Shown: positions 1 through 9,505, counted from the stretch's first letter. The stretch is 64,000 nucleotides of DNA from Celeribacter naphthalenivorans (GCF_020524585.1 NZ_JAIVLK010000001.1:678010-742009), one strand, 5' to 3'. Numbers and translations: made by a program. Notes: generated by a model not told the origin, from the sequence alone.

Positions 1-59
1 CATAACATGAGCGCAATGCGCCCGACGTGATCACCTGAGCTTTGTCTCGGAGGACGATG

Positions 60-90
60 AAAGCCGGGGCGCATTGCCTCGGCTTTTTTT
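60..90 (+). terminator. Rho-independent terminator of a gene off the left edge
   Basis: An 11-bp stem (one G-T pair) with a 5-base GCATT loop is followed by seven T on the plus strand. It therefore ends a rightward transcript whose gene lies mostly outside the window. On the minus strand there is no good T run, so mntH probably does not use it. Bases 1-59 hold no gene I can identify. Confidence 0.75.
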
Positions 91-98
91 GTGTGCGT

Positions 99-1427
99 TC
101 AATTCGCGAGGAAGGGAATGGGCAGACCGAAGGTTTCAGCCAACAGTACGAAGTTGAGGCCCAGGACGGCGCAGGCGCCCAGGACGGCCAGCACGCGCAA
201 GACCGGCCCGATCCGAAACGCCCCCATCACGTCGCGCTTAGCTGAGAAATACAAGAGCGCCAGCATCGGCACGGGCAGGGCGATGGACAGCACGACCTGC
301 GACATCACCAAGGCCTCGGTGGCGTTTACCCCCATGGCGACCACGGCAAAGGCCGGGACCATGGTGATCAGACGCCGGAGCCAAATCGGGATGCGGATGT
401 GCAGGAAGCCCTGCATGATCATCTGACCGGCCATGGTGCCCACGACTGACGAGGAAATCCCCGAGGCAATCAGCGAGGTCAGGAAAATCGCGGCGGCCGC
501 CGCGCCCAAAAGCGGCGTGAGCGTGTGATAGGCGGTTTCGATCTCGGCCACCTCGGAATGGCCTTGGTGAAAGGCGCTGGCGGCCATCATGACCATCGCC
601 ATATTGACCATGCCTGCGACGGCGAGGGCCAGAACCACTTCGGTGTTGGAATAGCTCAAAACGCGCCGCCGGTCGGTGTCGTCCCGCATCACGGCGCGCG
701 ATTGCGTCAGGCCGGAGTGCAGGTAGATCGCATGGGGCATCACGGTCGCACCGATGATGCCGACGGCGATGGTCAGCGCGGCAGTGTCGGGCAGATTGGG
801 CGTCACAAGGCCGGTCGCCGTGGCGCCCCAGTCGATGGGGGCGATGAGGATTTCCGCGAGATAACAGAGGCCTATGAGGCCCACCATGGCGCCGATGATC
901 AGTTCCATCGGGCGAAACCCGCGGCCCTCGAAAATCAGGATGCTATAGGTCACAATCGCGGTGATCCCCATGCCGACGATCAGCGGCAGGTTGAACAAAA
1001 GCGCAAGCCCAATGGCGCCGCCCAGGAACTCTGCGAGATCGGTGGCCATGGCGGCCACCTCGCTCACCGCCCACATGACCCAGACCAGAGGCCGGGGCAG
1101 GTGATCGCGGGACAATTCGGCGAGGTTTTTGCCGGTGACGATGCCAAGCCGCGCGGAAAGCGCCTGAAACAGCATGGCGATGAGGTTGGCCAAGAGCACG
1201 ACCCAGAGAAGCGTATAGCCATAGCCCGCACCGGCTTGGATGTTGGTCGCGTAATTGCCGGGGTCCATATAGGCGACAGAGGCGATGATCGCGGGACCGG
1301 CAAAGAGCAACCGGCTGCGCCAGCCGTGGCGCTGTCCAGTGAGGACGGCGGTGATGCCGTTTTGGGTTCTGCGCGTCAGATCCTGTCGGCCGGAGGATTG
1401 CCGTGTGGCGTTTTGCATGGGACTCAC
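99..1427 (-). CDS. mntH: NRAMP-family Mn2+/divalent cation importer MntH
   Basis: Proton-coupled manganese (and Fe2+) importer of the inner membrane. The 442-residue length is typical of bacterial MntH. The NRAMP metal-binding signature DPGN is at residues 55-58 and the second signature MPHAIYLHS is at 230-238, among about eleven hydrophobic helices. The start is uncertain: a GTG at 1427 has an AGGG about 8 bases upstream, while the ATG at 1418 is an alternative. The gene is divergent from the MntR-type regulator, and the operator at 1449-1466 lies about 20 bp from its start. Manganese-dependent repression by MntR is therefore expected. Confidence 0.93.
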   Translation of the reverse strand: MSPMQNATRQSSGRQDLTRRTQNGITAVLTGQRHGWRSRLLFAGPAIIASVAYMDPGNYATNIQAGAGYGYTLLWVVLLANLIAMLFQALSARLGIVTGKNLAELSRDHLPRPLVWVMWAVSEVAAMATDLAEFLGGAIGLALLFNLPLIVGMGITAIVTYSILIFEGRGFRPMELIIGAMVGLIGLCYLAEILIAPIDWGATATGLVTPNLPDTAALTIAVGIIGATVMPHAIYLHSGLTQSRAVMRDDTDRRRVLSYSNTEVVLALAVAGMVNMAMVMMAASAFHQGHSEVAEIETAYHTLTPLLGAAAAAIFLTSLIASGISSSVVGTMAGQMIMQGFLHIRIPIWLRRLITMVPAFAVVAMGVNATEALVMSQVVLSIALPVPMLALLYFSAKRDVMGAFRIGPVLRVLAVLGACAVLGLNFVLLAETFGLPIPFLAN

Positions 1428-1448
1428 ATCTATTGCCCTATGGATGAT

Positions 1449-1466
1449 ATATAGCCTATGCTATAT
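1449..1466. promoter_or_regulatory. MntR-box-like operator
   Basis: A perfect inverted repeat, ATATAGC-CTAT-GCTATAT, with 7-bp arms and a 4-bp spacer. It sits between the divergent mntH and mntR genes. It resembles the AT-rich TAGCxxxxGCTA core of MntR operators and is well placed to control both genes. Confidence 0.75.
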
Positions 1467-1511
1467 TTAAATCAATCGAAGTTTTTGCAGACGCAGCAAA
1501 GGGGAGAGGCG

Positions 1512-1922
1512 ATGACAGAGGTGGATCAGGCGGATCGCTTTGCACGCGCGCGAGAGGCGCAATCCGTGGCCCTCATTGAGGATTACGTCGAGATGATCGG
1601 CGATCTGATCGCAGAACTGGGCGAGGCGCGGGTGGCGGACATCGCCGAACGCATGGGCGTCGCGCAGCCGACCGCGACCAAGGCCGTCGCGCGGCTCAAA
1701 CGCGAAGGTTTTGCCACCTCGCGACCTTACCGCGGCGTGTTTCTGACCGAAGAGGGCGCAGCGCTGGCGGAGCGTGTGCGCGCGCGGCATCGGACCGTGG
1801 TGGCGCTTTTGGTGGCCGTGGGGGTGCCCGAAGAGGTGGCGGAACTGGATGCCGAGGGGATCGAACATCACGTCTCAGAGCAATCTCTCAAGGCTTTTGA
1901 GCAGTTCTTGCAGGGCAAATAA
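1512..1922 (+). CDS. mntR: Manganese-responsive DtxR/MntR-family repressor
   Basis: A 136-residue winged-helix metalloregulator. The helix-turn-helix is at about residues 40-75 (VADIAERMGVAQPTATKAV) and is followed by the wing and a C-terminal metal-binding and dimerisation helix region containing EGIEHHVSE, where Mn2+ ligands are expected. It lacks the SH3-like third domain of DtxR, as MntR proteins do. The ATG at 1512 is preferred over an upstream in-frame ATG at 1458 because it has an AGGGGAG ribosome site and because the upstream codon lies inside the operator. It is expected to repress mntH and itself when Mn2+ is replete. Confidence 0.88.
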   Translation: MTEVDQADRFARAREAQSVALIEDYVEMIGDLIAELGEARVADIAERMGVAQPTATKAVARLKREGFATSRPYRGVFLTEEGAALAERVRARHRTVVALLVAVGVPEEVAELDAEGIEHHVSEQSLKAFEQFLQGK

Positions 1923-1940
1923 TCGGGAGAACAAAAACAA

Positions 1941-1969
1941 AAAAGGCCGGGCAATGTGCCCGGCCTTTT
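1941..1969. terminator. Bidirectional terminator between mntR and the RND pump gene
   Basis: A perfect 13-bp stem with a 3-base loop, flanked by A4 and T4. It separates two convergent genes and can serve both. Confidence 0.85.
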
Positions 1970-1988
1970 GGATGATATGTGGTGCGGA

Positions 1989-4900
1989 TCAGGCCAGTTT
2001 CTTTTTGGTGCCGAAGATCTTGGTGATGATCACGAAGAACAGCGGCACGAAGAGGATGCCCAGAACCGTGCCGGTGATGGTGCCGCCGAGCACGGCTGCG
2101 CCCACGGCCATCCGGCCACCGGCGCCTGCGCCCGTGGACAGAACCAGCGGCACAACGCCCAAGGAGAAGGCCATGGAGGTCATGACGATCGGGCGGAAAC
2201 GCTGTTTCGCGGCGGTCAGCACAGCCTCAAGAAGATCATGCCCGGCCTCGACCTGTTCTTTTGCGAACTCGACGATCAGAATGGCGTTCTTGCCGGTCAG
2301 ACCGATCACGGTCAAAAGACCCACTTGGAAGAACACACCGTTCTGGAAGCCGAAATGCCAGGCGGTGAAGAGCGTGCCCAAGATCCCCACCGGCATGGCG
2401 AGCATGACGGAGAAGGGGATCGCCCAGCTTTCATAAAGCGCCGCGAGACAGAAGAAGATCGCCGCCAAGGAAAGCATGTAGAGCATCGGCGCCTGCGAAC
2501 CGGATTCGCGTTCCTCGAGCGACAGACCGGTCCAGGCGACCGAAAAGTTGCCGGGGATTTGCGCCACGAGGTTTTCGATTTCTGACATGGCTTCGCCGGT
2601 GGAGACGCCCGGGGCAGGGGAGCCCTGAATCTGCATCGACGGCGTGCCGTTGTAGCGGTTCAGACCCTGCGGACCGTAGATCCAGCGCTCGGAGGTGAAG
2701 TTCGAGAACGGCACCAACTCGCCGGAGCTGTTGCGAACCCGCCATTTCTGCAAGTCACTCGGGGTCGCCCGGGACTCGGCCTCACCCTGCACATAGACGC
2801 GCTTGGTGCGGCCCTGATCGTTGAAGTCGTTGACGTAGGAGCCAGCCATCGCGATCGACAAGGTGTTGCCGACCTCGGAGGGATCAACCCCCATGGCACC
2901 CGCCGCACGCCAGTCGATGTCCAGTTTGAACTGGGTCGCATCCTCAAGACCCGAGGGGCGCACGGAGGCGATGAGCGGGCTTTGTGTGGCCATGCCCAAA
3001 AGCTGGTTGCGGGCCTCCAGAAGCTGTTCGTGGCTCTGACCGGCCGGGGCCTGAATGTAGAAGTCAAAACCCGAGACGTTGCCCAGTTCGATCACCGCAG
3101 GCGGCACGATGGGGAAGGCCATGGCTTCTTGGATGCCCATCATCGCCGGGAAGGCACGGCCCGCCATGGCTTGCACGGATTGCTGCGCTTCGGGGCGTTC
3201 CTCCCAGTCCTTGAGACGCACAAAGGCGAGGCCGTTGTTTTGTCCCACACCAGCGAAGGAGAAGCCGACGACGGAGAAGACCGAGTCCACATTGTCGCTC
3301 TCTGCGGAGAGGAAATAGTCGCGGAGTTGATCGGTGGCGGCCTGAGTGTTCTCTGCGGTCGAACCCGACGGGCCTTGGACCAGCGCCATCATGATACCCT
3401 GATCTTCGTCCGGCAGGAACCCGGTGGGGGTCTGCATGAACAGCCAGACGATGCCACCGCCCATGAGGGCGTAGACCGCCACCATGCGCAGCGGACGGCG
3501 GATGATGTAGCCGACCGTACCGCCGTAGCCGCCGGAGAGCTTGTCGAAGACCTTGTTGAACCAGCCGAACGGGCCGCGCGCCGTGTGATGCACGTCCTTG
3601 CCGCGCAGAAGCGTCGCACAGAGCGCGGGCGTCAGCGTCAAGGCCACAAGCACAGAGAGCATCATCGCGGAGACGATGGTGATCGAGAACTGGCGATAGA
3701 TCACACCGGTGGAGCCGCCGAAGAAGGCCATGGGCACGAACACGGCGGAAAGCACGAGTGCGATGCCGACCAATGCGCCGGTGATCTGGCTCATGGATTT
3801 CTTGGTCGCTTCACGGGGCCCGAGGCCCTCTTCTTCCATGATGCGTTCGACGTTTTCCACCACCACGATGGCGTCATCGACCAACAGGCCGATGGCCAGC
3901 ACCATGGCGAGCATCGTCAGGACGTTGATCGAGAACCCGAAGGCCGCGAGGATCGCGAAGGTGCCGAGGATCACGACCGGCACGGCGAGCGTCGGGATGA
4001 GCGTCGCGCGCAGGTTTTGCAGGAACAGAAGCATCACGAAGAACACCAGGATGATGGCTTCGATCAGGGTTTTCTGCACCTCGTGAATCGAGATCTCGAT
4101 GAAGGGCGTGGTGTCGTAAGGGATCACATAGGTCATGCCCTCGGGGAAATATTCGGCATATTCCTCGACCATCTCACGCACGCGGTGCGAGGTGTCGAGC
4201 GCGTTGGCGCCCGGTGCCAGCTGGATCGCCATGCCGGAGGCCGGTTTGCCGTTATATTCCGCGATGGTCATGTAGTTTTCCGCGCCGACTTCGACACGGG
4301 CCACATCTTCGAGCAGCACAAGCCCGCCGCCCTGTTCTGAGCGCAGAATGATGTTGCGGAAATCTTCCGGGGTCTCCAACAGGGACTGCGCCGTGATCGT
4401 GGCGGTAAAGGCCTGACCGTCAGGCGACGGCATGGAGCCGAAAGAGCCAGCGGAGATTTGGGCGTTGTAGCCGGAGATTGCACCAGTCACATCCGTCGGC
4501 GTCATGTCAAACGCGGCAAGTTTCGACGGATCGAGCCAGATGCGCATGGCGTATTTTGCGCCAAACACCTGTGTGCCACCCACGCCTTCGATCCGGCTGA
4601 AGGCATCCACGAGGTTGGAGTTCAGATAGTCCGAGAGGTCGGACTGATCCATGCTGCCATCCTCGGAAATCACCCCGATCACCATCAGGAAGCCGGCGGA
4701 GGATTTCTGCACGGTCACACCCTGACGTTGCACCGCATCGGGCAGCAAAGCCGTGGCCTGTGACAGTTTGTTCTGCACCTGCACCTGCGCGATGTCCGGG
4801 TCGGTGCCGGTCTCGAAGGTCAGTGTGATCTGCGAGGAGCCCGACGAGGTGGAGGAGGAAGACATGTAGCGCATACCGTCGAGACCCGTCATCTGTTGTT

Positions 4901-5096
4901 CGATGATCTGGGTGACGGTATTTGCCACCGTTTCCGCAGAGGCGCCCGGATAGGTCGCCCGCACGGAGACGGAGGGCGGCGCGATCTGAGGATATTGCGC
5001 CACGGGCAGGGTGAAGATCGACAAAAGGCCGATCCCCATGATCAAGATGGAAATCACCCAGGCAAAGACCGGGCGGTCGATGAAAAAACGAGCCAT
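1989..5096 (-). CDS. RND multidrug efflux transporter, AcrB/MexB type (HAE1)
   Basis: A 1035-residue inner-membrane proton/drug antiporter, the normal AcrB-family length. It starts with the classical MARFFIDRPVFAWVISI and carries two large periplasmic loops between transmembrane helices 1-2 and 7-8. The proton-relay pair is visible in GLLVDDAIVVVENV, and the partner lysine in GLTGKNAILIVEF. It lies 20 bp downstream of its periplasmic adaptor gene on the same strand, so the two form an operon. No outer-membrane channel gene is adjacent, so a TolC encoded elsewhere is presumably used. The likely regulator is the divergent TetR gene. Confidence 0.94.
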   Translation of the reverse strand: MARFFIDRPVFAWVISILIMGIGLLSIFTLPVAQYPQIAPPSVSVRATYPGASAETVANTVTQIIEQQMTGLDGMRYMSSSSTSSGSSQITLTFETGTDPDIAQVQVQNKLSQATALLPDAVQRQGVTVQKSSAGFLMVIGVISEDGSMDQSDLSDYLNSNLVDAFSRIEGVGGTQVFGAKYAMRIWLDPSKLAAFDMTPTDVTGAISGYNAQISAGSFGSMPSPDGQAFTATITAQSLLETPEDFRNIILRSEQGGGLVLLEDVARVEVGAENYMTIAEYNGKPASGMAIQLAPGANALDTSHRVREMVEEYAEYFPEGMTYVIPYDTTPFIEISIHEVQKTLIEAIILVFFVMLLFLQNLRATLIPTLAVPVVILGTFAILAAFGFSINVLTMLAMVLAIGLLVDDAIVVVENVERIMEEEGLGPREATKKSMSQITGALVGIALVLSAVFVPMAFFGGSTGVIYRQFSITIVSAMMLSVLVALTLTPALCATLLRGKDVHHTARGPFGWFNKVFDKLSGGYGGTVGYIIRRPLRMVAVYALMGGGIVWLFMQTPTGFLPDEDQGIMMALVQGPSGSTAENTQAATDQLRDYFLSAESDNVDSVFSVVGFSFAGVGQNNGLAFVRLKDWEERPEAQQSVQAMAGRAFPAMMGIQEAMAFPIVPPAVIELGNVSGFDFYIQAPAGQSHEQLLEARNQLLGMATQSPLIASVRPSGLEDATQFKLDIDWRAAGAMGVDPSEVGNTLSIAMAGSYVNDFNDQGRTKRVYVQGEAESRATPSDLQKWRVRNSSGELVPFSNFTSERWIYGPQGLNRYNGTPSMQIQGSPAPGVSTGEAMSEIENLVAQIPGNFSVAWTGLSLEERESGSQAPMLYMLSLAAIFFCLAALYESWAIPFSVMLAMPVGILGTLFTAWHFGFQNGVFFQVGLLTVIGLTGKNAILIVEFAKEQVEAGHDLLEAVLTAAKQRFRPIVMTSMAFSLGVVPLVLSTGAGAGGRMAVGAAVLGGTITGTVLGILFVPLFFVIITKIFGTKKKLA

Positions 5097-5116
5097 AATA
5101 TCAGGTCCTTATCGGG

Positions 5117-6310
5117 TTATTCGCTGGCTTCGGGCGCATCGGCGGCATCCATGGCTGCCTCGGGTGCGACCGGCGCTTCAGCGCTTTGTTCTTGCGGGGC
5201 CACGGTGGCGCCCGGAGCGGCTTTTTGCAGACCGGTCACGATGACCCGGTCGCCTGCGCTGACACCGCCGGTGACAACCCAATTCGCGCCTTGGTCGCTT
5301 TCCACATCCAGAATGCGTTGTTCGACCACATTCTCGGCATTCACCACCAAAGCCATCGGACGACCGCGGCGATCGCGGCTGACGGCTTCTTGCGGCACCA
5401 GCACGGCATTGGGCACAACGCCCTGCGGCATCTCGACCTGCACATACATGCCCGGCAACAGGAAATGATCCGGGTTCGGGAAGGACAGGCGCAGCACGGT
5501 CGTGCCGGTGTCCTCGTTCACATAGGGCTCAGCGGCGGACAGCTCACCACTGTAGTCATAGGTGATGCCATCCGAGAGGGTGAGTGACACGCTTTGATCA
5601 AGCGATTCCGGATGCGCGCCATTGCCGCTCCGGCGCCAGCGCAGAATGTCTGCGGCCGCTTGGGTCACGTCCACATAGATCGGGTCGAGCGCCCGGATCG
5701 TCGTCAGAGCATTGGCCTGACCGGCGGTCACCAGCGCGCCCTGTGTGATCTCACTAAAGCCCGTGGCACCGGAAATCGGCGCGCGAATTTGCGTGCGGTC
5801 CAGATCGATCTCGGCGGACAGAAGATTGGCTTCGGCCACTTTCACGGCGGCTGCGGCGGAATCGCGGGCGGCGATGGCGCTGTCGAGGTTCTGCTGTGCG
5901 ACCACGTTGCGGGTGCGCAGCTCTTCTTGGCGGTTGTATTCGATCTCCGCCGATTTCAGCGCCGCTTTCGCCTGAGCGAGGCTGGCCTCTGCGACGGCTT
6001 TTTGGGCCTCATAGGTGGCCGCATCGATCTGATAGAGCGGGTCGCCTTCGGAAACCGTGCTGCCCTCCCGGAACAGGCGCGACTGGATGATGCCGCTGAC
6101 CTGCGGGCGCACTTCAGCCTCAGACGAGGCCGCGACACGGCCCGGCAGCGGTGCCGACAGTGTCACATCCTTGGCCTCCAGCGTCACGACGGTCACGGGG
6201 CTCGGCGGGGGCGCGTCCTGAGCCAGCGCCGGGGCGGCCAGTGCGAGCGCCTGCGTGAGGGCGAGAGCGGGCAGGGCCCGGCGCAAAGAGGGGGAAAAGC
6301 GGCTGTGCAT
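5117..6310 (-). CDS. RND efflux periplasmic adaptor (AcrA/MexA-like membrane fusion protein)
   Basis: 397 residues. The ATG at 6310 has a GGAG six bases upstream and begins an export signal with a hydrophobic core and an ALAAPALAQ end, so the longer open frame is not used. A biotinyl-lipoyl-like segment (PGRVAASSEAEVRPQVSGI), an alpha-helical hairpin (about 100-160, Ala/Glu/Gln rich) and a beta-barrel and membrane-proximal part follow in AcrA order. The tail is Ala/Pro/Glu rich. There is no lipobox Cys, unlike AcrA. It links the RND pump to an outer-membrane channel. Confidence 0.92.
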   Translation of the reverse strand: MHSRFSPSLRRALPALALTQALALAAPALAQDAPPPSPVTVVTLEAKDVTLSAPLPGRVAASSEAEVRPQVSGIIQSRLFREGSTVSEGDPLYQIDAATYEAQKAVAEASLAQAKAALKSAEIEYNRQEELRTRNVVAQQNLDSAIAARDSAAAAVKVAEANLLSAEIDLDRTQIRAPISGATGFSEITQGALVTAGQANALTTIRALDPIYVDVTQAAADILRWRRSGNGAHPESLDQSVSLTLSDGITYDYSGELSAAEPYVNEDTGTTVLRLSFPNPDHFLLPGMYVQVEMPQGVVPNAVLVPQEAVSRDRRGRPMALVVNAENVVEQRILDVESDQGANWVVTGGVSAGDRVIVTGLQKAAPGATVAPQEQSAEAPVAPEAAMDAADAPEASE

Positions 6311-6387
6311 GAGGGTCTCCGACGAAAACAGCCCGGCCTTTAACGGACCGGGGGAAGGGATGCGGGCGCAGGGGCCAGCGAATTCTA

Positions 6388-6405
6388 TGACATTTTTATA
6401 TGTCA
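6388..6405. promoter_or_regulatory. Candidate TetR operator of the RND pump
   Basis: An inverted repeat TGACAT-N6-ATGTCA lies in the 222-bp gap between the divergent adaptor gene and the tetR gene. A related half-site, GTCACATATGA, follows at about 6412. The position is what a local repressor would need. No binding data are implied. Confidence 0.55.
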
Positions 6406-6532
6406 AACGTGCGTCACATATGATTTTACGAGTTGTGCTTGAATTTCGATTAAAGAAACCCGATAGTTTTGTAAAGCGGTGCCATAGCTTGTTGCTGTGC
6501 GCCACCGCTCAATAGGGTGTGGGGTGCTGCAG

Positions 6533-7228
6533 ATGACAAAAAAACAGGCAACTGAGAGCTTTTGCGATGGTGCCCCCGCCGCGCGGCGTCGTGGGCGTCC
6601 TGTGCAAATGGATATGGCAGCGCGCGAAGAACGTATTCTCGAAGCCGCCAGTTCGTTGTTGACCGAAGGTGGGTTCGATCATGTCACCATGGCGGCCATC
6701 GCCCGTCGTGCGGGCATGTCGAAACGCACGCTTTATGAACATTTCGAAAGCCACGAAGCCCTGTTGGGCAGTGTCATTTCACGCATGGGGGAGCGGATTT
6801 TTCGCCCGCTGCGCCCCGAGGACGAAGGCCGCTCGCTCACAGAGCGGTTGCAGATTTTGCTGACCCTGAACAAGCCGCCGGGGGCGGAGAACAGCAAGCT
6901 GGAGTTCCTGCGGACCCTGATTGCGCGGGCGCAGACCTACCCTGTGCTGTCGCGGCAATTGCTTGAGAACGGGCGAGGGCGGTTGATCGGCCATGTCTCC
7001 GAGGAGCTGGCCCGCGCAAGCAAGGCTGGCGAGATCGAACTTGCCCCGAACTCTGCCGCGCTTGCTGCCGAAATGTTGGTCAATTTGACCTTCGAGGATC
7101 CGGTGCCGCGGCTGTTGCTGTGCGTCGAGTGCGATCCCTCGCCGGAAGAAATGGCGCAGCGCCGCGATCTGGCGATTTCGCTGTTTCTCCACGGCTGTGG
7201 TGCGAAAAACTTGGGCGCCTCTGACTGA
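6533..7228 (+). CDS. TetR/AcrR-family repressor, probable RND pump regulator
   Basis: 231 residues. The N-terminal TetR helix-turn-helix is typical (VTMAAIARRAGMSKRTLYEHF, about residues 45-65), with an Arg-rich leader (ARRRGRPVQ) ahead of it. The C-terminal ligand domain is not recognisably related to a named subgroup. An in-frame GTG at 6497 could add 12 residues; the ATG at 6533 gives the usual family length. It is divergent from the adaptor-pump operon, with a palindrome between, which suggests ligand-relieved repression of efflux. Confidence 0.88.
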   Translation: MTKKQATESFCDGAPAARRRGRPVQMDMAAREERILEAASSLLTEGGFDHVTMAAIARRAGMSKRTLYEHFESHEALLGSVISRMGERIFRPLRPEDEGRSLTERLQILLTLNKPPGAENSKLEFLRTLIARAQTYPVLSRQLLENGRGRLIGHVSEELARASKAGEIELAPNSAALAAEMLVNLTFEDPVPRLLLCVECDPSPEEMAQRRDLAISLFLHGCGAKNLGASD

Positions 7229-7333
7229 AAATGAGGCAGGCGGGGTCAGGTGTCGGCCCATCTGTCGAAATCGCGGGCCTTTGCCGTCTCGCGCGGTAAG
7301 GTCTCGTGACGGACGACAGAGACGAGACACGAC

Positions 7334-8716
7334 ATGAGCGCCTATTCCTGCACACTTGGCGGCGAAAACTTTCGGTTCAAAACCCTCGCGGAGGTCATGG
7401 CCAAGGCCACGCCTGCGCGGTCTGGCGATGCTTTGGCCGGGCTGATTGCTGAGAGTGATGTGGAGCGTGTGGCGGCGCAAATGGTGCTGGCCGATCTGCC
7501 GTTGAAAGCCTTTCTTGCAGAGCTTTTGATCCCCTATGAAGATGACGAGGTCACCCGTCTGATTGTCGACAGTCACGACGCCGCGGCCTTCGCGCCAGTG
7601 TCGCATATGACCGTCGGCCAGTTCCGCGACTGGCTCCTGTCCGATGCCGCTACGCCTGCCGCGCTCAAGGCGCTCGCGCCGGGTCTGATGCCCGAAATGG
7701 CCGCCGCCGTCTCGAAACTCATGCGCAACCGCGACCTCATCGCTGTGGCGCGCAAAATCACCGTCGTGACCGCCTTTCGAACCACGCTGGGCCTTGAAGG
7801 CCGCATCGGCTCGCGCCTGCAACCGAACCACCCGGCGGATGACCTGAAGGGCATCGTTGCCTCGACCCTCGACGGGCTGTCCTATGCGGTGGGCGACGCG
7901 GTGATCGGCATCAACCCGGCGACGGACAATATCCCGACCGCGATGACGCTATTGTCCATGCTGGACGATCTGCGCACGCGCTACGACATCCCGACGCAAA
8001 GCTGCGTTCTGACCCATGTCTCCAACTCCATCGAGATCATCGAACGCGGCGCGCCCTTGGATCTGGTGTTCCAATCCGTCGCGGGCACCGAGGCCGCGAA
8101 TGAAGGCTTTGGCGTGACGCTTGCGATGCTCAAAGAGGCCCATGAGGCCGCGCTGTCGCTGAACCGGGGCACGGTCGGCCAGAACGTGATGTATTTTGAA
8201 ACCGGGCAGGGCAGTGCTTTGTCGGCCGACGCCCATCACGGCATCGATCAACAGACGCTTGAGGCCCGCGCCTACGCCGTCTGTCGCGCCTATGATCCGC
8301 TCATTGTGAATACTGTCGTTGGCTTTATCGGACCGGAGTATCTCTATGACGGCAAAGAGATCATCCGCGCAGGGTTGGAGGATGTGTTCTGCGGCAAGCT
8401 CCTTGGCCTGCCGATGGGGTGCGACGTGTGTTACACCAACCACGCCGAGGCCGATCAGAACGACATGGATGTGCTGATGACACTCCTCGCCAACGCCCGC
8501 GCGCAATTCTTGATCGGCGTGCCCGGCGCCGATGACATCATGCTGAATTACCAAAGCCTGTCTTTCCACGACATCGCCTATCTGCGCAACTCTTTGGGCC
8601 TTAAAGCGGCGCCGGAGTTTGAGGCCTGGTTGGAGGCGATGGGATTAATATCTGACTTAGGTCAGCTAATGGAAAATACCCTCGCCACCGCGCGACTTTT
8701 GGAGGCGGCGCAATGA
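7334..8716 (+). CDS. eutB: Ethanolamine ammonia-lyase large subunit EutB
   Basis: 460 residues, close to the roughly 453 of enterobacterial EutB. This is the TIM-barrel catalytic subunit of the adenosylcobalamin-dependent lyase that converts ethanolamine to acetaldehyde and ammonia. Family blocks are recognisable, for example LQPNHPADDLKGIVAST and VGDAVIGINPATDN, and MGCDVCYTNHAEADQ towards the C-terminus. The start is preceded by a GAGACGAGAC purine stretch. Its stop overlaps eutC by 4 bp (ATGA), so translation is coupled. No carboxysome-like shell genes, EutA reactivase or B12 adenosyltransferase are nearby, so this is the microcompartment-free form common in alphaproteobacteria. Confidence 0.96.
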   Translation: MSAYSCTLGGENFRFKTLAEVMAKATPARSGDALAGLIAESDVERVAAQMVLADLPLKAFLAELLIPYEDDEVTRLIVDSHDAAAFAPVSHMTVGQFRDWLLSDAATPAALKALAPGLMPEMAAAVSKLMRNRDLIAVARKITVVTAFRTTLGLEGRIGSRLQPNHPADDLKGIVASTLDGLSYAVGDAVIGINPATDNIPTAMTLLSMLDDLRTRYDIPTQSCVLTHVSNSIEIIERGAPLDLVFQSVAGTEAANEGFGVTLAMLKEAHEAALSLNRGTVGQNVMYFETGQGSALSADAHHGIDQQTLEARAYAVCRAYDPLIVNTVVGFIGPEYLYDGKEIIRAGLEDVFCGKLLGLPMGCDVCYTNHAEADQNDMDVLMTLLANARAQFLIGVPGADDIMLNYQSLSFHDIAYLRNSLGLKAAPEFEAWLEAMGLISDLGQLMENTLATARLLEAAQ

Positions 8717-9474
8717 GTGATGTCGTCAAAGACCCATGGGCCAAGCTCCGTGAATCTACGCCCGCGCGGATCGGTCTGGGACGCTCTGGCGCAGGCCTGC
8801 CGACCGGGGCCAATCTCGACTTTCAATTCGCCCATGCCCGCGCCCGCGATGCGGTGCATTCTGCGCTGGACGTGGCGGCTTTGGAGGCGGAGCTTGCGCC
8901 CTTCGAGGTGATCCGCGTCACCTCCGCAGCTCTGGATCGCGCGAGTTACCTGCGCCGTCCCGACCTTGGTCGGAAACTCGGCGCGGGTGAGGCGGAGCAG
9001 CTGAACGCCAGACCGCCCTGCGACGTGGCCTTCGTCATCGCCGATGGCCTCTCCTCAGCGGCGGTGCAGGCCCATGCGGCGGCGGTCGTGCATGCCGCCT
9101 CTGAAAAACTCGGCGGCCTCATTCTTGGCCCTGTCACCATCGCCACCCAGGCTCGGGTCGCCATCGGGGATGAGGTCGGCGCGGCTTTGGGCGCGCGCCT
9201 TGTGGTGCTGCTGGTCGGCGAACGCCCCGGCCTCACGGTGGCCGACAGCCTTGGCGCCTATCTGACCTACGGCCCGAAGCCCGGCACGAAAGACAGTCAG
9301 CGCAACTGCCTGTCGAACATCCACGGCAAGGGTGGGATGAGCTATGACCAAGCCGCCGCCAAGATTGCCTGGCTCACCCGCGCCGCGCTTGAGCGTGGGC
9401 TGACCGGCACCGGCCTCAAGGAGGAAAGCGGGTCTCTGGAAACAGAAAATGCCCCGCTGATCGACGGGGCATAA
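8713..9474 (+). CDS. eutC: Ethanolamine ammonia-lyase small subunit EutC
   Basis: 253 residues. EutC forms the (alpha-beta)6 lyase with EutB and helps hold the adenosylcobalamin cofactor. Family features include VKDPWAKLRESTPARIGLGRSG near the N-terminus and a C-terminal block with LVGERPGLTVADSLGAYLTY, NCLSNIHGKGGMSYDQAA and a final helix. It starts inside the eutB stop codon (ATGA), so the two subunits are made together. A convergent aminotransferase gene ends 31 bp downstream. Confidence 0.95.
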   Translation: MSDVVKDPWAKLRESTPARIGLGRSGAGLPTGANLDFQFAHARARDAVHSALDVAALEAELAPFEVIRVTSAALDRASYLRRPDLGRKLGAGEAEQLNARPPCDVAFVIADGLSSAAVQAHAAAVVHAASEKLGGLILGPVTIATQARVAIGDEVGAALGARLVVLLVGERPGLTVADSLGAYLTYGPKPGTKDSQRNCLSNIHGKGGMSYDQAAAKIAWLTRAALERGLTGTGLKEESGSLETENAPLIDGA

Positions 9475-9505
9475 TTCAGATTTATCAAACTCTTGCGTGG
9501 CAGCC

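Noticed and set aside
2982..4340. 452-codon plus-strand frame opposite the RND pump
   Set aside because: Antisense to a conserved 1035-residue transporter; the translation is His/Gly/Asp-rich without family features.
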